Source: an uncultured Blastocatellia bacterium (GTDB lineage: Bacteria > Acidobacteriota > Blastocatellia > HR10). Taken from it: 64,000 nucleotides of DNA. The stretch lies in contig CALHAI010000003.1 in the NCBI GenBank assembly GCA_937934295.1, positions 186,001 through 250,000 on the forward strand. The letters are read 5' to 3'. The notes under the pieces were generated by a model. That model searched no databases. It was not told the DNA's origin and saw nothing but the letters and a program-made list of their open reading frames with translations. Made by a program: the position numbers and the translations under genes. This document shows, in pieces, positions 8,067-17,046 of this stretch (positions within the stretch are counted from its first letter, which is position 1; every line of letters begins with the position of its first letter).

Positions 8067-9440
8067 ATGTTCGACGCGCTTTCGGAGAAGCTGCGGAAGG
8101 TCCTTCGTGATCTGCGCGGTCACGGGAAGTTGACCGAAGCGGATGTCGAAGCGGCGCTGCGGGAGATTCGGTTGGCGCTGCTTGAGGCGGATGTACACGT
8201 TCGTGTCGTGAAGCAGTTCATCGAGCGGGTGCGGGGGAAGGCGCTCGGGCAGGAAGTGTTCGCCTCCCTCTCTCCGGCGCAGCAAGTCATCAAGATCGTC
8301 TACGATGAATTGACGGAGATGCTGGGGGGGACGTCCACGCGGCTTCTCCTGACTTCGCGCCTTCCGAACGTCATTGTGCTCGTTGGGTTGCAGGGATCTG
8401 GGAAGACGACGACGGCAGGGAAGCTGGCGCGATACTTAGCCGGGCAGGGGCGAAATCCATTGCTCGTGTCGGCGGACGTATATCGTCCGGCAGCGCGCGA
8501 ACAATTGGCCGTGATCGCCCGAGCGATTCGGCAGCCCTTTTTCGATGACCCATCGGTGACCGATCCGGTGGAATTGTGCCGGCGCGCGCGCCGCCATGCG
8601 GAGCTGACGGGGTTCGATCCCGTGATCGTAGATACGGCGGGACGATTGCATGTGGATGAGGAGTTGATGGCGGAACTGGAGGCGATCAAGCGGGAGATGA
8701 AGCCGGTGGAAGTCCTCTTGGTCGCCGATGCCATGACCGGACAAGATGCCGTGCGCAGCGCCGAGGCGTTCCATCAGCGGATCGGCATCTCGGGCGTGAT
8801 CCTGACCAAGATGGATGGCGATACGCGAGGGGGGGCTGCTCTGTCCATCAAGGTGGTGACGGGCCAACCGATCAAGTTCATCGGCGTGGGCGAGAAGTAC
8901 GATGCTCTGGAACCGTTCTACCCCGATCGCATGGCGTCGCGCATCCTCGGCATGGGCGATGTCCTCAGCCTCATCGAGCGTGTTCAGGCCGAGGTGGATG
9001 AGCGAGAAGCGGCGCGTTGGCACGAGCAGTTGCGCCGTGAGGGGTTCACGCTGGAAGATTTTCTCGAACACCTGCGGCTGGCCAAGCGCTTCGGCTCTCT
9101 GGGGAAGATCTTCGAGCTGCTGCCGGCCGAGATGTTAAAGCTCATCGGCGTGAGCCGGATCACGCCGGAGCAAATGGCGCAATTCGAGCGGCAACTGAAG
9201 CGCGCCGAAGCGATCATCAATTCGATGACTCCCGAGGAGCGGCGAAATCATCGGCTCATTGATGGTAGCCGTCGCCGCCGCATCGCGCGCGGGAGCGGAA
9301 CGACTGTTGAGGAAGTGAACGCCCTGCTGAAGCAATACGTCGAAATGCGGCAGATGATGAAGCATCTGCGAGAGGGCGCGTTCCCCTTCGGGAAGCTCTT
9401 GGGCAAAGGGAGGAAGACGGGGAAACCAAAGAGGAGTTGA
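8067..9440 (+). CDS. ffh: Signal recognition particle protein Ffh (SRP54)
   Basis: Ffh is the GTPase of the signal recognition particle. It binds 4.5S RNA and the signal sequences of nascent membrane proteins, and docks with FtsY. The 457 residues have the expected order: an N-terminal helical bundle (1-90), a G domain with the P-loop GLQGSGKTTTAGKLA at about 107-121, DTAGR near 190 and TKMDGD near 250, then the methionine-rich M domain from about 300 with RITPEQMAQFERQLKR and SRRRRIARGSG. The RNA-binding and GXG regions look complete. GAAGGAGAGGG precedes the ATG. It heads the ffh-rpsP-khpA-rimM-trmD-rplS block, an arrangement common in many bacteria. Confidence 0.98.
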   Translation: MFDALSEKLRKVLRDLRGHGKLTEADVEAALREIRLALLEADVHVRVVKQFIERVRGKALGQEVFASLSPAQQVIKIVYDELTEMLGGTSTRLLLTSRLPNVIVLVGLQGSGKTTTAGKLARYLAGQGRNPLLVSADVYRPAAREQLAVIARAIRQPFFDDPSVTDPVELCRRARRHAELTGFDPVIVDTAGRLHVDEELMAELEAIKREMKPVEVLLVADAMTGQDAVRSAEAFHQRIGISGVILTKMDGDTRGGAALSIKVVTGQPIKFIGVGEKYDALEPFYPDRMASRILGMGDVLSLIERVQAEVDEREAARWHEQLRREGFTLEDFLEHLRLAKRFGSLGKIFELLPAEMLKLIGVSRITPEQMAQFERQLKRAEAIINSMTPEERRNHRLIDGSRRRRIARGSGTTVEEVNALLKQYVEMRQMMKHLREGAFPFGKLLGKGRKTGKPKRS

Positions 9441-9463
9441 CATCCATCTACCTTATCTTACCG

Positions 9464-9489
9464 TCCCCGCAGTGGGGGATGGACTTTTT
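9464..9489 (+). terminator. Possible weak terminator between ffh and rpsP
   Basis: TCCCC (9464-9468) and GGGGA (9475-9479) can pair, with TTTTT at 9485-9489 shortly after. The stem is short and the T-run is offset, so termination is at most partial. Confidence 0.3.
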
Positions 9490-9507
9490 GCGCGAAGTGA
9501 GTATAAT
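9480..9507 (+). promoter_or_regulatory. Candidate promoter of rpsP
   Basis: TGGACT (9480-9485) and TATAAT (9502-9507) are spaced by 16 bases. The -10 is perfect. The predicted start near 9514 leaves a short leader containing the AGGAGGTG ribosome-binding site. Confidence 0.45.
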
Positions 9508-9532
9508 TTACGCCTTCTGAGGAGGTGGGGCC

Positions 9533-9790
9533 TTGTTAGCCATACGCTTGACGCGAATGGGGTCAAAGAAGCGACCGTTTTACCGGATCGTCGTCGCCGA
9601 GAAGCGCTCCAAGCGCGATGGAGCCTTCGTTGAAGCCATCGGCTACTATAATCCCTTGACGCACCCGGCGGAGATTCGCGTGAATTGGGAGCGCCTCCAG
9701 TATTGGCTTCGATGTGGGGCCCAGCCGACGGAAGTCGTCCGACGGTTGATCCGGAAGGTCGCGCCGCAGACATCGGAGCACGGGTCGTGA
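9533..9790 (+). CDS. rpsP: 30S ribosomal protein S16
   Basis: S16 is a small-subunit assembly protein of the 5' domain of 16S rRNA. The 85 residues match the family: [20 protein letters not shown] at the start, GYYNPL near 40, and the [20 protein letters not shown] segment. The start is a TTG codon. AGGAGGTG at 9520-9527 lies five bases before it and no ATG fits the conserved N-terminus, so the non-ATG start is well supported. It follows ffh by 92 bases and has its own -10 element. Length is normal for S16. Confidence 0.97.
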   Translation: MLAIRLTRMGSKKRPFYRIVVAEKRSKRDGAFVEAIGYYNPLTHPAEIRVNWERLQYWLRCGAQPTEVVRRLIRKVAPQTSEHGS

Positions 9791-9894
9791 GGAGAGTTTC
9801 GGCCTGTGACGCCATGCGCGTTCACGGAGGGTGTGCTTGAGTTGGGTAGGCTGGGGCGTCGGCTCCGGGCAACGCCACAGAGGAGAGATGGGGT

Positions 9895-10131
9895 ATGAAG
9901 ATCAGGGATCTCGTCGAGATGATCGCGAAAGCGCTGGTGGATTATCCAGATCAGGTGGAAGTCCGAGAGGTTGAGGGCGAGGCGACCACCGTCTTGGAGC
10001 TGCGGGTTGCCCCTTCCGATCTCGGAAAGGTCATCGGCCGGGAGGGTCGAACCGCTCGCGCCATCCGCACCATTCTGGGGGCAGCGGGGATGAAGATGAA
10101 GAAGCGCTTCGTCCTAGAGATCCTCGAGTGA
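9895..10131 (+). CDS. khpA: KhpA family KH-domain RNA-binding protein
   Basis: A 78-residue single KH-domain protein, the KhpA/YlqC family. In other bacteria it partners KhpB (Jag/EloR) and binds many RNAs, affecting cell division and envelope growth. The GXXG loop is visible as [16 protein letters not shown], preceded by [12 protein letters not shown]. The position between rpsP and rimM is the usual one for this gene. Its start at 9895 follows a purine-rich GAGGAGAGATGGGG stretch. The stop is followed after one base by the rimM ATG, so the two are probably translated from one mRNA. Confidence 0.93.
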   Translation: MKIRDLVEMIAKALVDYPDQVEVREVEGEATTVLELRVAPSDLGKVIGREGRTARAIRTILGAAGMKMKKRFVLEILE

Positions 10132-10132
10132 G

Positions 10133-10693
10133 ATGGGGTTGGAGCCTGAATTCCTCACTATCGCGAAGATTTTGAGGCCGCGGGGGATGAAGGGGGAAGT
10201 CGTGGCCGAAATCGTGACGGATCATCCGGAGCGATTCGCCACCGTCACGCGCGTGCGGCTGGAAGCTCCGGATGGGACGTTCGTGGAATCGCACCTGGAG
10301 CGCTATGGGTTTCATCGGGGCCAGATCATCCTGAAATTCGAGGGGTGCGAGACGATCGAGGTCGCGAGTCGGTTCAAGGGATGGTGGGTGAAGATCGCGC
10401 GGGAGGAGGCCGTTCCGCTGGAGGAAGACGAGTATTTCCTCTTTGAGCTTCTCGGATGCGAGGTGCGCACGGAATCCGGCTGCCGGATCGGGATCGTGCG
10501 CGACATCATGGAGACGGTGGAGGTGCCCGTGCTCGTCGTGGAAGGGGAAGAGGCCGAGGAGATTTTGATCCCCTTCGCCCGTGCCATCTGCCCCATCGTG
10601 GATTCGACCGCAAAGCTCATCCTCGTGAATCCGCCGGAAGGATTGCTCGACTTGAATCGGGAGAATCCGTCATCAGCTCCATCGCGACGGTGA
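10133..10693 (+). CDS. rimM: Ribosome maturation factor RimM
   Basis: RimM helps assemble the 30S head and binds S19. The 186-residue protein begins with the family motif [23 protein letters not shown]. An N-terminal beta-barrel (10-90) is followed by the PRC-barrel domain from about residue 100, which includes the conserved [14 protein letters not shown] and [14 protein letters not shown] segments. The ATG at 10133 follows khpA by one base. The C-terminal end [12 protein letters not shown] is the classical RimM terminus, with a short extra tail. It precedes trmD, as in most bacteria. Confidence 0.95.
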   Translation: MGLEPEFLTIAKILRPRGMKGEVVAEIVTDHPERFATVTRVRLEAPDGTFVESHLERYGFHRGQIILKFEGCETIEVASRFKGWWVKIAREEAVPLEEDEYFLFELLGCEVRTESGCRIGIVRDIMETVEVPVLVVEGEEAEEILIPFARAICPIVDSTAKLILVNPPEGLLDLNRENPSSAPSRR

Positions 10694-10724
10694 TCTCCCC
10701 AGTACCTCCCATTCACCGACTAAC

Positions 10725-11465
10725 ATGCGCATTGACATCCTGACGATCTTCCCGGAGATGTTTCGCGGGCCCTTCGACTATGGGATCGTGCGACGGGCGC
10801 GCGAGCGGGGATTGGTGGAGATCGCCGTGCACGACCTGCGGGATTTCGCCGCGGACAAACATCGCACGGTGGATGATCGCCCTTTCGGCGGCGGGGAAGG
10901 GATGGTCTTAAAACCCGAACCGATCTTTCGCGCCGTCGAGCATCTGCTCGGCGAACAGTTCGATCGCGAGCGCGCGGCCGTCATCTTGCTGACTCCTCAG
11001 GGGCGACGCTTCACCCAGGCGATGGCCGCGTATCTGGCCACCCGCGAGCGCCTCGTCCTCATTTGTGGTCGGTACGAGGGCGTGGATGAGCGCGTGGCCG
11101 GATATCTGGCGACGCATGAGCTCTCCATCGGCGATTATGTCCTGACGGGCGGGGAAGTCCCGGCGATGGTGATCGTGGAAGCGGTCGTTCGACTCTTGCC
11201 CGGGGCACTGCATCGTGCGGAATCCGCACGTCGAGAATCGTTCGCCGCGGGGGGGATCCTCGACTATCCGCAGTATACGCGCCCGGCCGAGTTTCGTGGT
11301 CTTCGCGTCCCCGAGGTCTTGCTCTCAGGACATCATGCGGAGATCGCCCGCTGGCGGCGGCGCATGGCCTTGGCCAAAACGCTCCGCAATCGCCCCGATC
11401 TCCTTGAAAAAGCCGCCTTGAGCGAAGAGGACCGACAACTGCTCGAAGAGCTTCGAGACATGTGA
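10725..11465 (+). CDS. trmD: tRNA (guanine(37)-N1)-methyltransferase TrmD
   Basis: TrmD methylates N1 of G37 next to the anticodon using S-adenosylmethionine, which prevents +1 frameshifting. The 246-residue protein starts [13 protein letters not shown] and carries [13 protein letters not shown]. The trefoil-knot SAM site is seen in [13 protein letters not shown] and [12 protein letters not shown]. The C-terminal RNA-binding domain includes RRPxLL-like [11 protein letters not shown]. All hallmark regions are present and the length is typical. The stop is immediately followed by a strong hairpin (11466-11500) that separates it from rplS. Confidence 0.97.
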   Translation: MRIDILTIFPEMFRGPFDYGIVRRARERGLVEIAVHDLRDFAADKHRTVDDRPFGGGEGMVLKPEPIFRAVEHLLGEQFDRERAAVILLTPQGRRFTQAMAAYLATRERLVLICGRYEGVDERVAGYLATHELSIGDYVLTGGEVPAMVIVEAVVRLLPGALHRAESARRESFAAGGILDYPQYTRPAEFRGLRVPEVLLSGHHAEIARWRRRMALAKTLRNRPDLLEKAALSEEDRQLLEELRDM

Positions 11466-11500
11466 CCAAGTAAGCGGTGCGGCAAGTGACGCTTGCTTGG
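11466..11500 (+). terminator. Strong hairpin directly after trmD
   Basis: CCAAGTAAGCG (11466-11476) and CGCTTGCTTGG (11490-11500) form an 11-bp stem with one G-U pair and a 13-base loop. The stem starts at the base after the trmD stop. No T-run follows, so it may be a factor-dependent terminator or an RNA processing or stability element. Confidence 0.5.
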
Positions 11501-11609
11501 GTGAGGCGCTCGGGCTGGGCTGCTGCGGGGCCTACTGCAAGGCGCGGCAAGGAGCAAACGGCTGCCCTATGCTCTCCCTTGCATGCGTTGGAAGAGTTTC
11601 ACCGAGCGC

Positions 11610-11638
11610 TTCCCAAAGTGGGCGAAAGCCGATAAAAT
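11610..11638 (+). promoter_or_regulatory. Candidate promoter of rplS
   Basis: TTCCCA (11610-11615) and TAAAAT (11633-11638) are separated by 17 bases. The predicted start near 11645 leaves about 39 bases before the rplS ATG. This gives rplS its own expression after the trmD hairpin. Confidence 0.45.
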
Positions 11639-11683
11639 TACTTCCTTTTGGGCACAGGGGGAACCTGTGACAGGAGAAGGCGT

Positions 11684-12106
11684 ATGAATCCGATCCTCAG
11701 GGACTTCGAGAAGGCGCAGATGCGAACTGATATTCCGGATTTCGCTCCGGGGGATACGGTGCGCGTTCACGTGCGGATCAAGGAGGGGGATAAAGAGCGC
11801 ATCCAGGTCTTCGAGGGCGTTGTGATTGCGCGGAAACACGGTGGCTTGCGCGAGACCTTCACGGTGCGAAAGATCAGCTTCGGGATCGGCGTCGAGCGCA
11901 TCTTCCCCTTGCATTCGCCGGTCATCGAGCGGATCGAGGTCGTGCGTCGCGGGGACGTGCGTCGGGCCAAGCTCTATTATCTCCGCAAGCTGAAGGGGAA
12001 AGCCGCGCGCATCCGCGAGAAGGAAGTCGTGGGCGCGGGAGCCAAGGGGATTGAGGGCGTTGAAGGAGGAGAAGCCCTGGCGTCGCCATCCGGAGAGGCC
12101 GGATGA
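11684..12106 (+). CDS. rplS: 50S ribosomal protein L19
   Basis: L19 sits at the 30S-50S interface. The 140-residue protein carries the family core [28 protein letters not shown] and [19 protein letters not shown] (split here by ARKHGG), ending [18 protein letters not shown]. The family is usually about 115-120 residues. The extra C-terminal tail ([20 protein letters not shown]) is low-complexity and probably disordered. The ATG at 11684 follows GGAGAAGG. It has its own promoter candidate and is separated from trmD by 218 bases containing a hairpin. Confidence 0.96.
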   Translation: MNPILRDFEKAQMRTDIPDFAPGDTVRVHVRIKEGDKERIQVFEGVVIARKHGGLRETFTVRKISFGIGVERIFPLHSPVIERIEVVRRGDVRRAKLYYLRKLKGKAARIREKEVVGAGAKGIEGVEGGEALASPSGEAG

Positions 12107-12160
12107 TCGGTCGGGCGAATCACGCGCGTCGAGTGATCGAACATCGCGCGGAGAACGGTC

Positions 12161-13498
12161 ATGGAAGAAGAACGGGCGCTCTTTCCCATCTCGGGCGATG
12201 ATGCGGAAGCCTCACAGACGGCGCCGCTGGCGGATCGTCTGCGTCCCCGAATGCTTGAGGAGATCGTCGGACAGGCGGAGCTGATCGGTCCGGGCAAGCC
12301 CCTACGATGCCTGATCGAACGCGATCGGCTCGCCTCGATGCTCCTGTGGGGGCCTCCGGGCAGCGGCAAGACGACGCTCGCCCGCGTGATCGCGCATCAC
12401 ACGAAGGCGCACTTCCTGCGTTTCTCCGCCGTGCTCGGCACGATCAAGGAGATCCGCGAGGCGATGCTCTTGGCCGAGAAGCGGCGCCGCGTGCAAGGGC
12501 AGCGCACGATCCTCTTCGTGGACGAGGTGCATCACTTGAATCGCGCGCAGCAAGATGCGTTCCTCCCCTTCGTCGAGCGCGGCGATGTGATCTTCATCGG
12601 GGCGACGACGGAGAATCCCTCGTTTCACGTGATCGCGCCTCTGCTCTCACGGTGCCATGTTTTCGTCCTGAAGCCGTTGTCTGACGACGATGTGCTCCTC
12701 ATCCTTCGGCGCGCGCTCGCCGACGAGGAACGCGGGTTGGGACGTCTCCGCGTGGAGATCGCGGAAGCGCTTCTGCGGGTCATTGCCGCTTATGCGTCGG
12801 GAGATGCCCGCGTGGCGCTCAACGTCTTGGAACTGGCGGTGAACAGTGCCGAGCCGCGCCCAGATGGGGCGCGGCCAGTGACCGAAGACATTGTGCGAGA
12901 GATTATCCGGCGTCCGATTTTATTCTCCGACAAAAGCGGCGAGGAGCATTTCAACCTGATCTCGGCGTTCATCAAATCGGTTCGCCATTCGGATGCAGAT
13001 GCCGCGCTTTACTGGCTCGCGCGGATGCTCGAAGCGGGCGAAGACCCGCTTTTCATCGCTCGGCGGTTGGTCATTCTCGCCAGCGAGGATATTGGACTGG
13101 CGGATCCGCAGGCGCTCGTCCAAGCCGTCGCCGCGATGCAGGCCGTCCACTTCGTCGGACTTCCGGAAGCGAAACTGGCGTTGACGCAAGCCACGCTCTA
13201 TCTGGCCCGTGCGCCGAAATCGAACGCTGTCCTTCGAGCCTATCGAGCCGCCGAAAGCGATGCGCGCGACTATCCTCGGGAGCCCGTTCCGCTGCATCTC
13301 CGCAATCCGGTCACCGCGCTGATGCGCGAGGTGGGATACGGCGTGGGGTATAAGTACATCCACGATTATGAGCCTGGGTCTCCTGACGCGGAGATGCCCT
13401 GCCTGCCGGAATCGCTGCGAGGGCGGAGATACTTCGAGGAGGAGGCGAACCCGCATCCGGGAGGCGAAGGCGCTTCCTCGGGGCGAGGAGGGGCGTGA
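12161..13498 (+). CDS. rarA: Replication-associated recombination protein A (RarA/MgsA family AAA+ ATPase)
   Basis: RarA is a AAA+ ATPase related to clamp loaders that acts at stalled replication forks. The 445 residues show Walker A in [17 protein letters not shown] (about 63-80), Walker B in [19 protein letters not shown], and sensor-1 [11 protein letters not shown]. The C-terminal tetramerisation region has [19 protein letters not shown] and [11 protein letters not shown]. RarA's usual N-terminus ([17 protein letters not shown]) is present after a short extension. It follows rplS by 54 bases. Three bases separate it from thpR, so the two are probably cotranscribed. Confidence 0.95.
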   Translation: MEEERALFPISGDDAEASQTAPLADRLRPRMLEEIVGQAELIGPGKPLRCLIERDRLASMLLWGPPGSGKTTLARVIAHHTKAHFLRFSAVLGTIKEIREAMLLAEKRRRVQGQRTILFVDEVHHLNRAQQDAFLPFVERGDVIFIGATTENPSFHVIAPLLSRCHVFVLKPLSDDDVLLILRRALADEERGLGRLRVEIAEALLRVIAAYASGDARVALNVLELAVNSAEPRPDGARPVTEDIVREIIRRPILFSDKSGEEHFNLISAFIKSVRHSDADAALYWLARMLEAGEDPLFIARRLVILASEDIGLADPQALVQAVAAMQAVHFVGLPEAKLALTQATLYLARAPKSNAVLRAYRAAESDARDYPREPVPLHLRNPVTALMREVGYGVGYKYIHDYEPGSPDAEMPCLPESLRGRRYFEEEANPHPGGEGASSGRGGA

Positions 13499-13501
13499 GC
13501 G

Positions 13502-14074
13502 ATGGCGGCGATCCGCTCCTTCATCTGCATTGATGTCCCTCAAGAAGTCAAAGCGACGATCGAAGGCGTGCAGGCGAAGCTGCGTCGTCTTCCGGTCGCG
13601 GTGAGTTGGACGCGACCCGAGGGCGTGCATCTCACCCTGAAGTTCCTGGGCGAAGTCGAAGCGGCGCGCCTCCGGCACGTGGGAGAAGCCCTGGAGGCGA
13701 TCGCGCGCGACTACGCGCCGTTCGAGTTGGTGACGGATCGCGGAGGGGTCTTCCCGACCGCCGATCGCCCGCGCGTGTTGTGGATCGGCGTTCGCGACGA
13801 ACGCGGGATCTTGCGCGCGCTCGTCACTCAGGTGGAGGACGCGCTCGCGCAACAGGGATTCGCTCGAGAGGCGCGCCCGTTCGCGGCGCATCTGACCGTC
13901 GGACGCGTGCGCTCGGAGCGATCGGCGCGCGAGTTGGTGCGCCTTTTCCTGGCCGAGGAGTTTCCGAGCCATCGGTTTCTGGTCACCCATCTGATCCTCA
14001 TGCGGAGCGATCTCCGCCCGGACGGCGCGCTCTATACCCCGTTGCATATCGCGCCCTTGCAAGAAAGACCGTGA
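13502..14074 (+). CDS. thpR: RNA 2',3'-cyclic phosphodiesterase (ThpR/LigT, 2H family)
   Basis: A 190-residue 2H phosphoesterase that opens RNA 2',3'-cyclic phosphates. The two catalytic HxT motifs are visible as HLTLKFLGEV near residue 43 and HLTVGRVRS near 130. The N-terminus RSFICIDVPQEVK is typical of the family. It starts three bases after rarA. The last A of its TGA stop is the first base of the next ATG (TGATG), which links it to the radical SAM gene. Confidence 0.93.
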   Translation: MAAIRSFICIDVPQEVKATIEGVQAKLRRLPVAVSWTRPEGVHLTLKFLGEVEAARLRHVGEALEAIARDYAPFELVTDRGGVFPTADRPRVLWIGVRDERGILRALVTQVEDALAQQGFAREARPFAAHLTVGRVRSERSARELVRLFLAEEFPSHRFLVTHLILMRSDLRPDGALYTPLHIAPLQERP

Positions 14075-15099
14075 TGTGGCTGGAGCGATTCCTCTCTCGA
14101 AACGCTTCCCGCTTCTTCCTCTGGTGGCATCGGCGGGAGTTGGCCGAGCCGCCACCTTTCCCGCGTCGCATCAACATCGAGACGACGAGCCTCTGCAACC
14201 TCGATTGCCTCATGTGCCCGACCCGTTCGAAGGCGCGGGCTGATGGGACGATGCCGATGGCGCTGTTCCAACGGGCGGCCGATGAGATCGCCGCGCACGG
14301 TGCGGAGATCGTATGGCTGCACGCCTGGGGTGAGCCACTTGTGGACGCCCGGCTTTTCGAGCGCATCACGTACATCAAGCGGTATCCTTCGATCCGAAAC
14401 GTCGTCATCAGCACGAACGCGACGCTCTTACGGGGAGAACGAGCGCGTCGGCTCGCCGAGTCGGAGCTGGATACGGTCGTCTTCAGTTTGGATGGTGTGA
14501 CGGCGGAGACGTATGAGGCCATTCGTCGCGGTGCGCGGTTCTCCGTCGTCCTGGAGAACGTACGTCGGTTCCTCGAAGCGCGCCAAGCGAGAGGGGGGAG
14601 AGGGCCGCGCGCCGTGTTCCAAATCATCGCCATGCGGGAGACGGCGCGTGAGATTGAGACGTTCCGGGCGTATTGGCGGCCCTTCCTTCAGCCGGGAGAT
14701 ACCATCCACGTCAAATCGTTCAACACGTGGGCGGGGAAGACCGCGGATCGCGGCTTCCCTGAGCGCGGCATAGATTTTCGCATCCCTTGCACGGCGTTCC
14801 TCTGGGACGCGCTCACCATCTTGTGGAACGGAGATGTCGTCCCGTGCTGCTTCGACGTGGATGGCGAGTTAGTGATCGGGCGCTTCGGAGAGCAGACGCT
14901 GGAGGAGATTTGGAAGGGGCCGGCGCTCGCGGAGCTGCGCCGTCGCCATTGTCGGCTCGATTTTCAGCGCGTGCCGCTCTGCGCGGCATGTCAACACACG
15001 CACGCGCGGTTGAACGGAATGCGCATTCGGAATTTCCTCCGTGCTCGCTTGGGGCGCCCGACAGACGCCAGGGCTCAAGAGGGGAGGCCGGCCTTTTGA
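14074..15099 (+). CDS. Radical SAM/SPASM domain protein
   Basis: A 341-residue radical SAM protein with a C-terminal SPASM-type extension. The 4Fe-4S/SAM motif CX3CX2C is seen in CNLDCLMC at about residues 43-50. The C-terminal cysteines CCFDVDG, CRLDFQRVPLCAAC form the auxiliary cluster region, and FGEQTLEEIWKG is the usual SPASM signature. Such proteins modify peptides or small molecules through a 5'-deoxyadenosyl radical. No precursor peptide is visible nearby. It sits just before a GT-C glycosyltransferase whose TTG start overlaps its stop, which suggests a role in a glycan or lipid pathway. Substrate unknown. Confidence 0.9.
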   Translation: MWLERFLSRNASRFFLWWHRRELAEPPPFPRRINIETTSLCNLDCLMCPTRSKARADGTMPMALFQRAADEIAAHGAEIVWLHAWGEPLVDARLFERITYIKRYPSIRNVVISTNATLLRGERARRLAESELDTVVFSLDGVTAETYEAIRRGARFSVVLENVRRFLEARQARGGRGPRAVFQIIAMRETAREIETFRAYWRPFLQPGDTIHVKSFNTWAGKTADRGFPERGIDFRIPCTAFLWDALTILWNGDVVPCCFDVDGELVIGRFGEQTLEEIWKGPALAELRRRHCRLDFQRVPLCAACQHTHARLNGMRIRNFLRARLGRPTDARAQEGRPAF

Positions 15100-16979
15100 G
15101 GAATACCTGGGGGCTTCTCGCGCTCATCGTCTCGATCCTGTTGGTGAACCCCCTCTACGACTATCCGGTGGGGGATGATTGGACGTATGCCCTCTCCGTC
15201 CAATATTTCTTGGAAACGGGGCGCCTTCGCCTGCCGGACGAATCGGCCGCGAGTCTCATCTTTCAAACGCTCTGGGGCGCGCTCTTCTGTTGGCCTTTCG
15301 GCTTCTCCTTCTCGGCGCTTCATCTCTCGACGCTCGCGCTCAGCCTGGCTGGCCTCTGGGCGTTCTATCGGTTGTGCGCCCTCCGATTGGAAGACGCGCG
15401 TGCGGAGGTCGCTTCTTCATGGTTTCCGCTTTTGGCTACGCTCGCGCTCTGGTTCCATCCCATCTTCTTCGCTCTGAGCTTCACATTCTTCACCGACGTG
15501 CCCTTTTTCGCGCTCTTCCTTCTGGCGCTCTATTTCTTCGCGAAAAGTCGTGCCGCGCGTCGGGAACAGGAGCGCGCGCGTGCGCTCGTCCTCGGCACCG
15601 TCTTCTCCGGTTTCGCCGTTTTAGTGCGACAATACGCGATCCTCCTTCCCATTGGGTTCTTCCTCTCGATGCTCGGAGAGCGGAAAGCGAAGGAACGCTT
15701 GTGGCCGCGGTGGATCGCGGTCGGGATGCCGGCGGTCGTGCTCCTTGGCTTCTACATCTGGATCATCACCGCCCATGGGGTGCCGACGCAATTTCGGTTC
15801 GCGCAATTGGAGATGGTGAAGACTTACCGGATCGCCCACGATCTTCGGCATCTCCCCTTCATCGTGGCGTTCTATCTCGGAGCGTTCGCCCTCCCTCTTG
15901 TGGGGGCTCTTCGTTGGCGAGCCATGGTCGGCGAGGAGGGGAAGCTCGTCCTCCTCTCCCTTCTCCCTCTTGGTGGATATGCGACCTACGCGGTGTGGGT
16001 CGAAGGTCGCGTCATGCCGTACCTCGCGAATTCGGCCATTCTCCCCGCGTTTGGGACCGGCGGGGGGATCGTCTTCACGCTGATCTCGGCGTGGGCAGGA
16101 GCGCTTGTGCTCGCGGCCATCGCGCGAGAGAGTCGGACGTCGTGGGTGGCTTTCCAGCGCGCGCATGCGCACACTCTTCGCTTTGGAGTCGGCCTCCTCG
16201 TGGCCCTCATCGTCTTCTTCGCGACGGATGTGGGGAGAAGCCTCCTCATCGAGGGGATCGATCGCGCGCTTGTCGCCTATTACCGGGCGTACACAGCGGC
16301 CGTGCCCTCGCAGCGCGGCCTCGACTACTGGCGCGGTCGCGTGGGGGACTTCTATGCTGGACTCCAGCAGATCCTCTATGGACTCACGATCCTCAGCGTC
16401 ATTGTGACATTCGTGCCGGTGAGAGGGCGCGCTCCCGATGTTCGCCACGAACGCGCTGATCCGTGGCAGGAGTGGATGACGAAGTTCCTGCTGATCCTCG
16501 GCGCGTTATTCCTCGGAGTGTTTCTCGTGATCTCCTGCCAGTTCGATCGCTACCTCCTCGTCTTCTTCCCCATCGGGTTACTTTTGGCAGTGCGGGAGAT
16601 CGTGCGATGGTTTCGACCGAGGCTCGCCTTCCTGCTCCTCCTGGGGCTCGGGGGAGTGGCCATCGCAACGACGAAGACGATGATCGCCGGATATGGCGCC
16701 ATCTGGAGGGCGGGGAACGAGCTGCTGAGGCGAGGCGTACCCATTGAGGAGATCAATTTGAACTACACGTTCAATGCGTGGATGCTCTACCAGCAGGGAA
16801 AGCGCGAGATCACGCGGACGGGGCAGCCGAGTTACTGGGCCTATGCCGCGCGTCGCGATTTTCGATATTGGGGATGGTCGCCCGATGAACCGGCCGAGGT
16901 GGTCCTGGAAGTCCCCTATCGGGACTTCTGGCGATGGCGGTGGGAGCGGGTACGCGTGTGGCGCGTGAGGGATCGTTGA
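15096..16979 (+). CDS. GT-C fold membrane glycosyltransferase (ArnT/PMT-like)
   Basis: A 627-residue polytopic membrane protein resembling GT39/ArnT-like enzymes, which transfer sugars from polyprenyl-phosphate donors on the periplasmic side. The first helix (WGLLALIVSILLVN) is followed by the acidic PVGDDW motif, where GT-C enzymes carry the catalytic Asp/Glu. About 10-12 hydrophobic segments follow. The C-terminal periplasmic domain includes YTFNAWMLYQQG and SYWAYAARR. TTG 15096 is chosen because GAGGGGAGG (15079-15087) precedes it and it overlaps the radical SAM stop; an ATG is not available near the first helix. Donor and acceptor cannot be inferred. Confidence 0.75.
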   Translation: MRNTWGLLALIVSILLVNPLYDYPVGDDWTYALSVQYFLETGRLRLPDESAASLIFQTLWGALFCWPFGFSFSALHLSTLALSLAGLWAFYRLCALRLEDARAEVASSWFPLLATLALWFHPIFFALSFTFFTDVPFFALFLLALYFFAKSRAARREQERARALVLGTVFSGFAVLVRQYAILLPIGFFLSMLGERKAKERLWPRWIAVGMPAVVLLGFYIWIITAHGVPTQFRFAQLEMVKTYRIAHDLRHLPFIVAFYLGAFALPLVGALRWRAMVGEEGKLVLLSLLPLGGYATYAVWVEGRVMPYLANSAILPAFGTGGGIVFTLISAWAGALVLAAIARESRTSWVAFQRAHAHTLRFGVGLLVALIVFFATDVGRSLLIEGIDRALVAYYRAYTAAVPSQRGLDYWRGRVGDFYAGLQQILYGLTILSVIVTFVPVRGRAPDVRHERADPWQEWMTKFLLILGALFLGVFLVISCQFDRYLLVFFPIGLLLAVREIVRWFRPRLAFLLLLGLGGVAIATTKTMIAGYGAIWRAGNELLRRGVPIEEINLNYTFNAWMLYQQGKREITRTGQPSYWAYAARRDFRYWGWSPDEPAEVVLEVPYRDFWRWRWERVRVWRVRDR

Positions 16980-17006
16980 AGGGAGAACACTCGCCTGTGG
17001 TAGAAT
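16976..17006 (+). promoter_or_regulatory. Candidate extended -10 promoter of the second radical SAM gene
   Basis: TGGTAGAAT (16998-17006) is an extended -10. TTGAAG (16976-16981) is a possible -35, with a long 19-base spacer. The same TGGTAGAAT element occurs upstream of the phosphoribosyltransferase gene. Confidence 0.4.
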
Positions 17007-17046
17007 GCTCCAAGGCCACGCGTGAGCCTCGCGACGGAGGTTGGCG

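Noticed and set aside
9437-9459. TTGACA at the ffh stop as an rpsP promoter
   Set aside because: The nearest -10-like TATCTT is only 11 bases away; the TATAAT at 9502 fits another -35 better.
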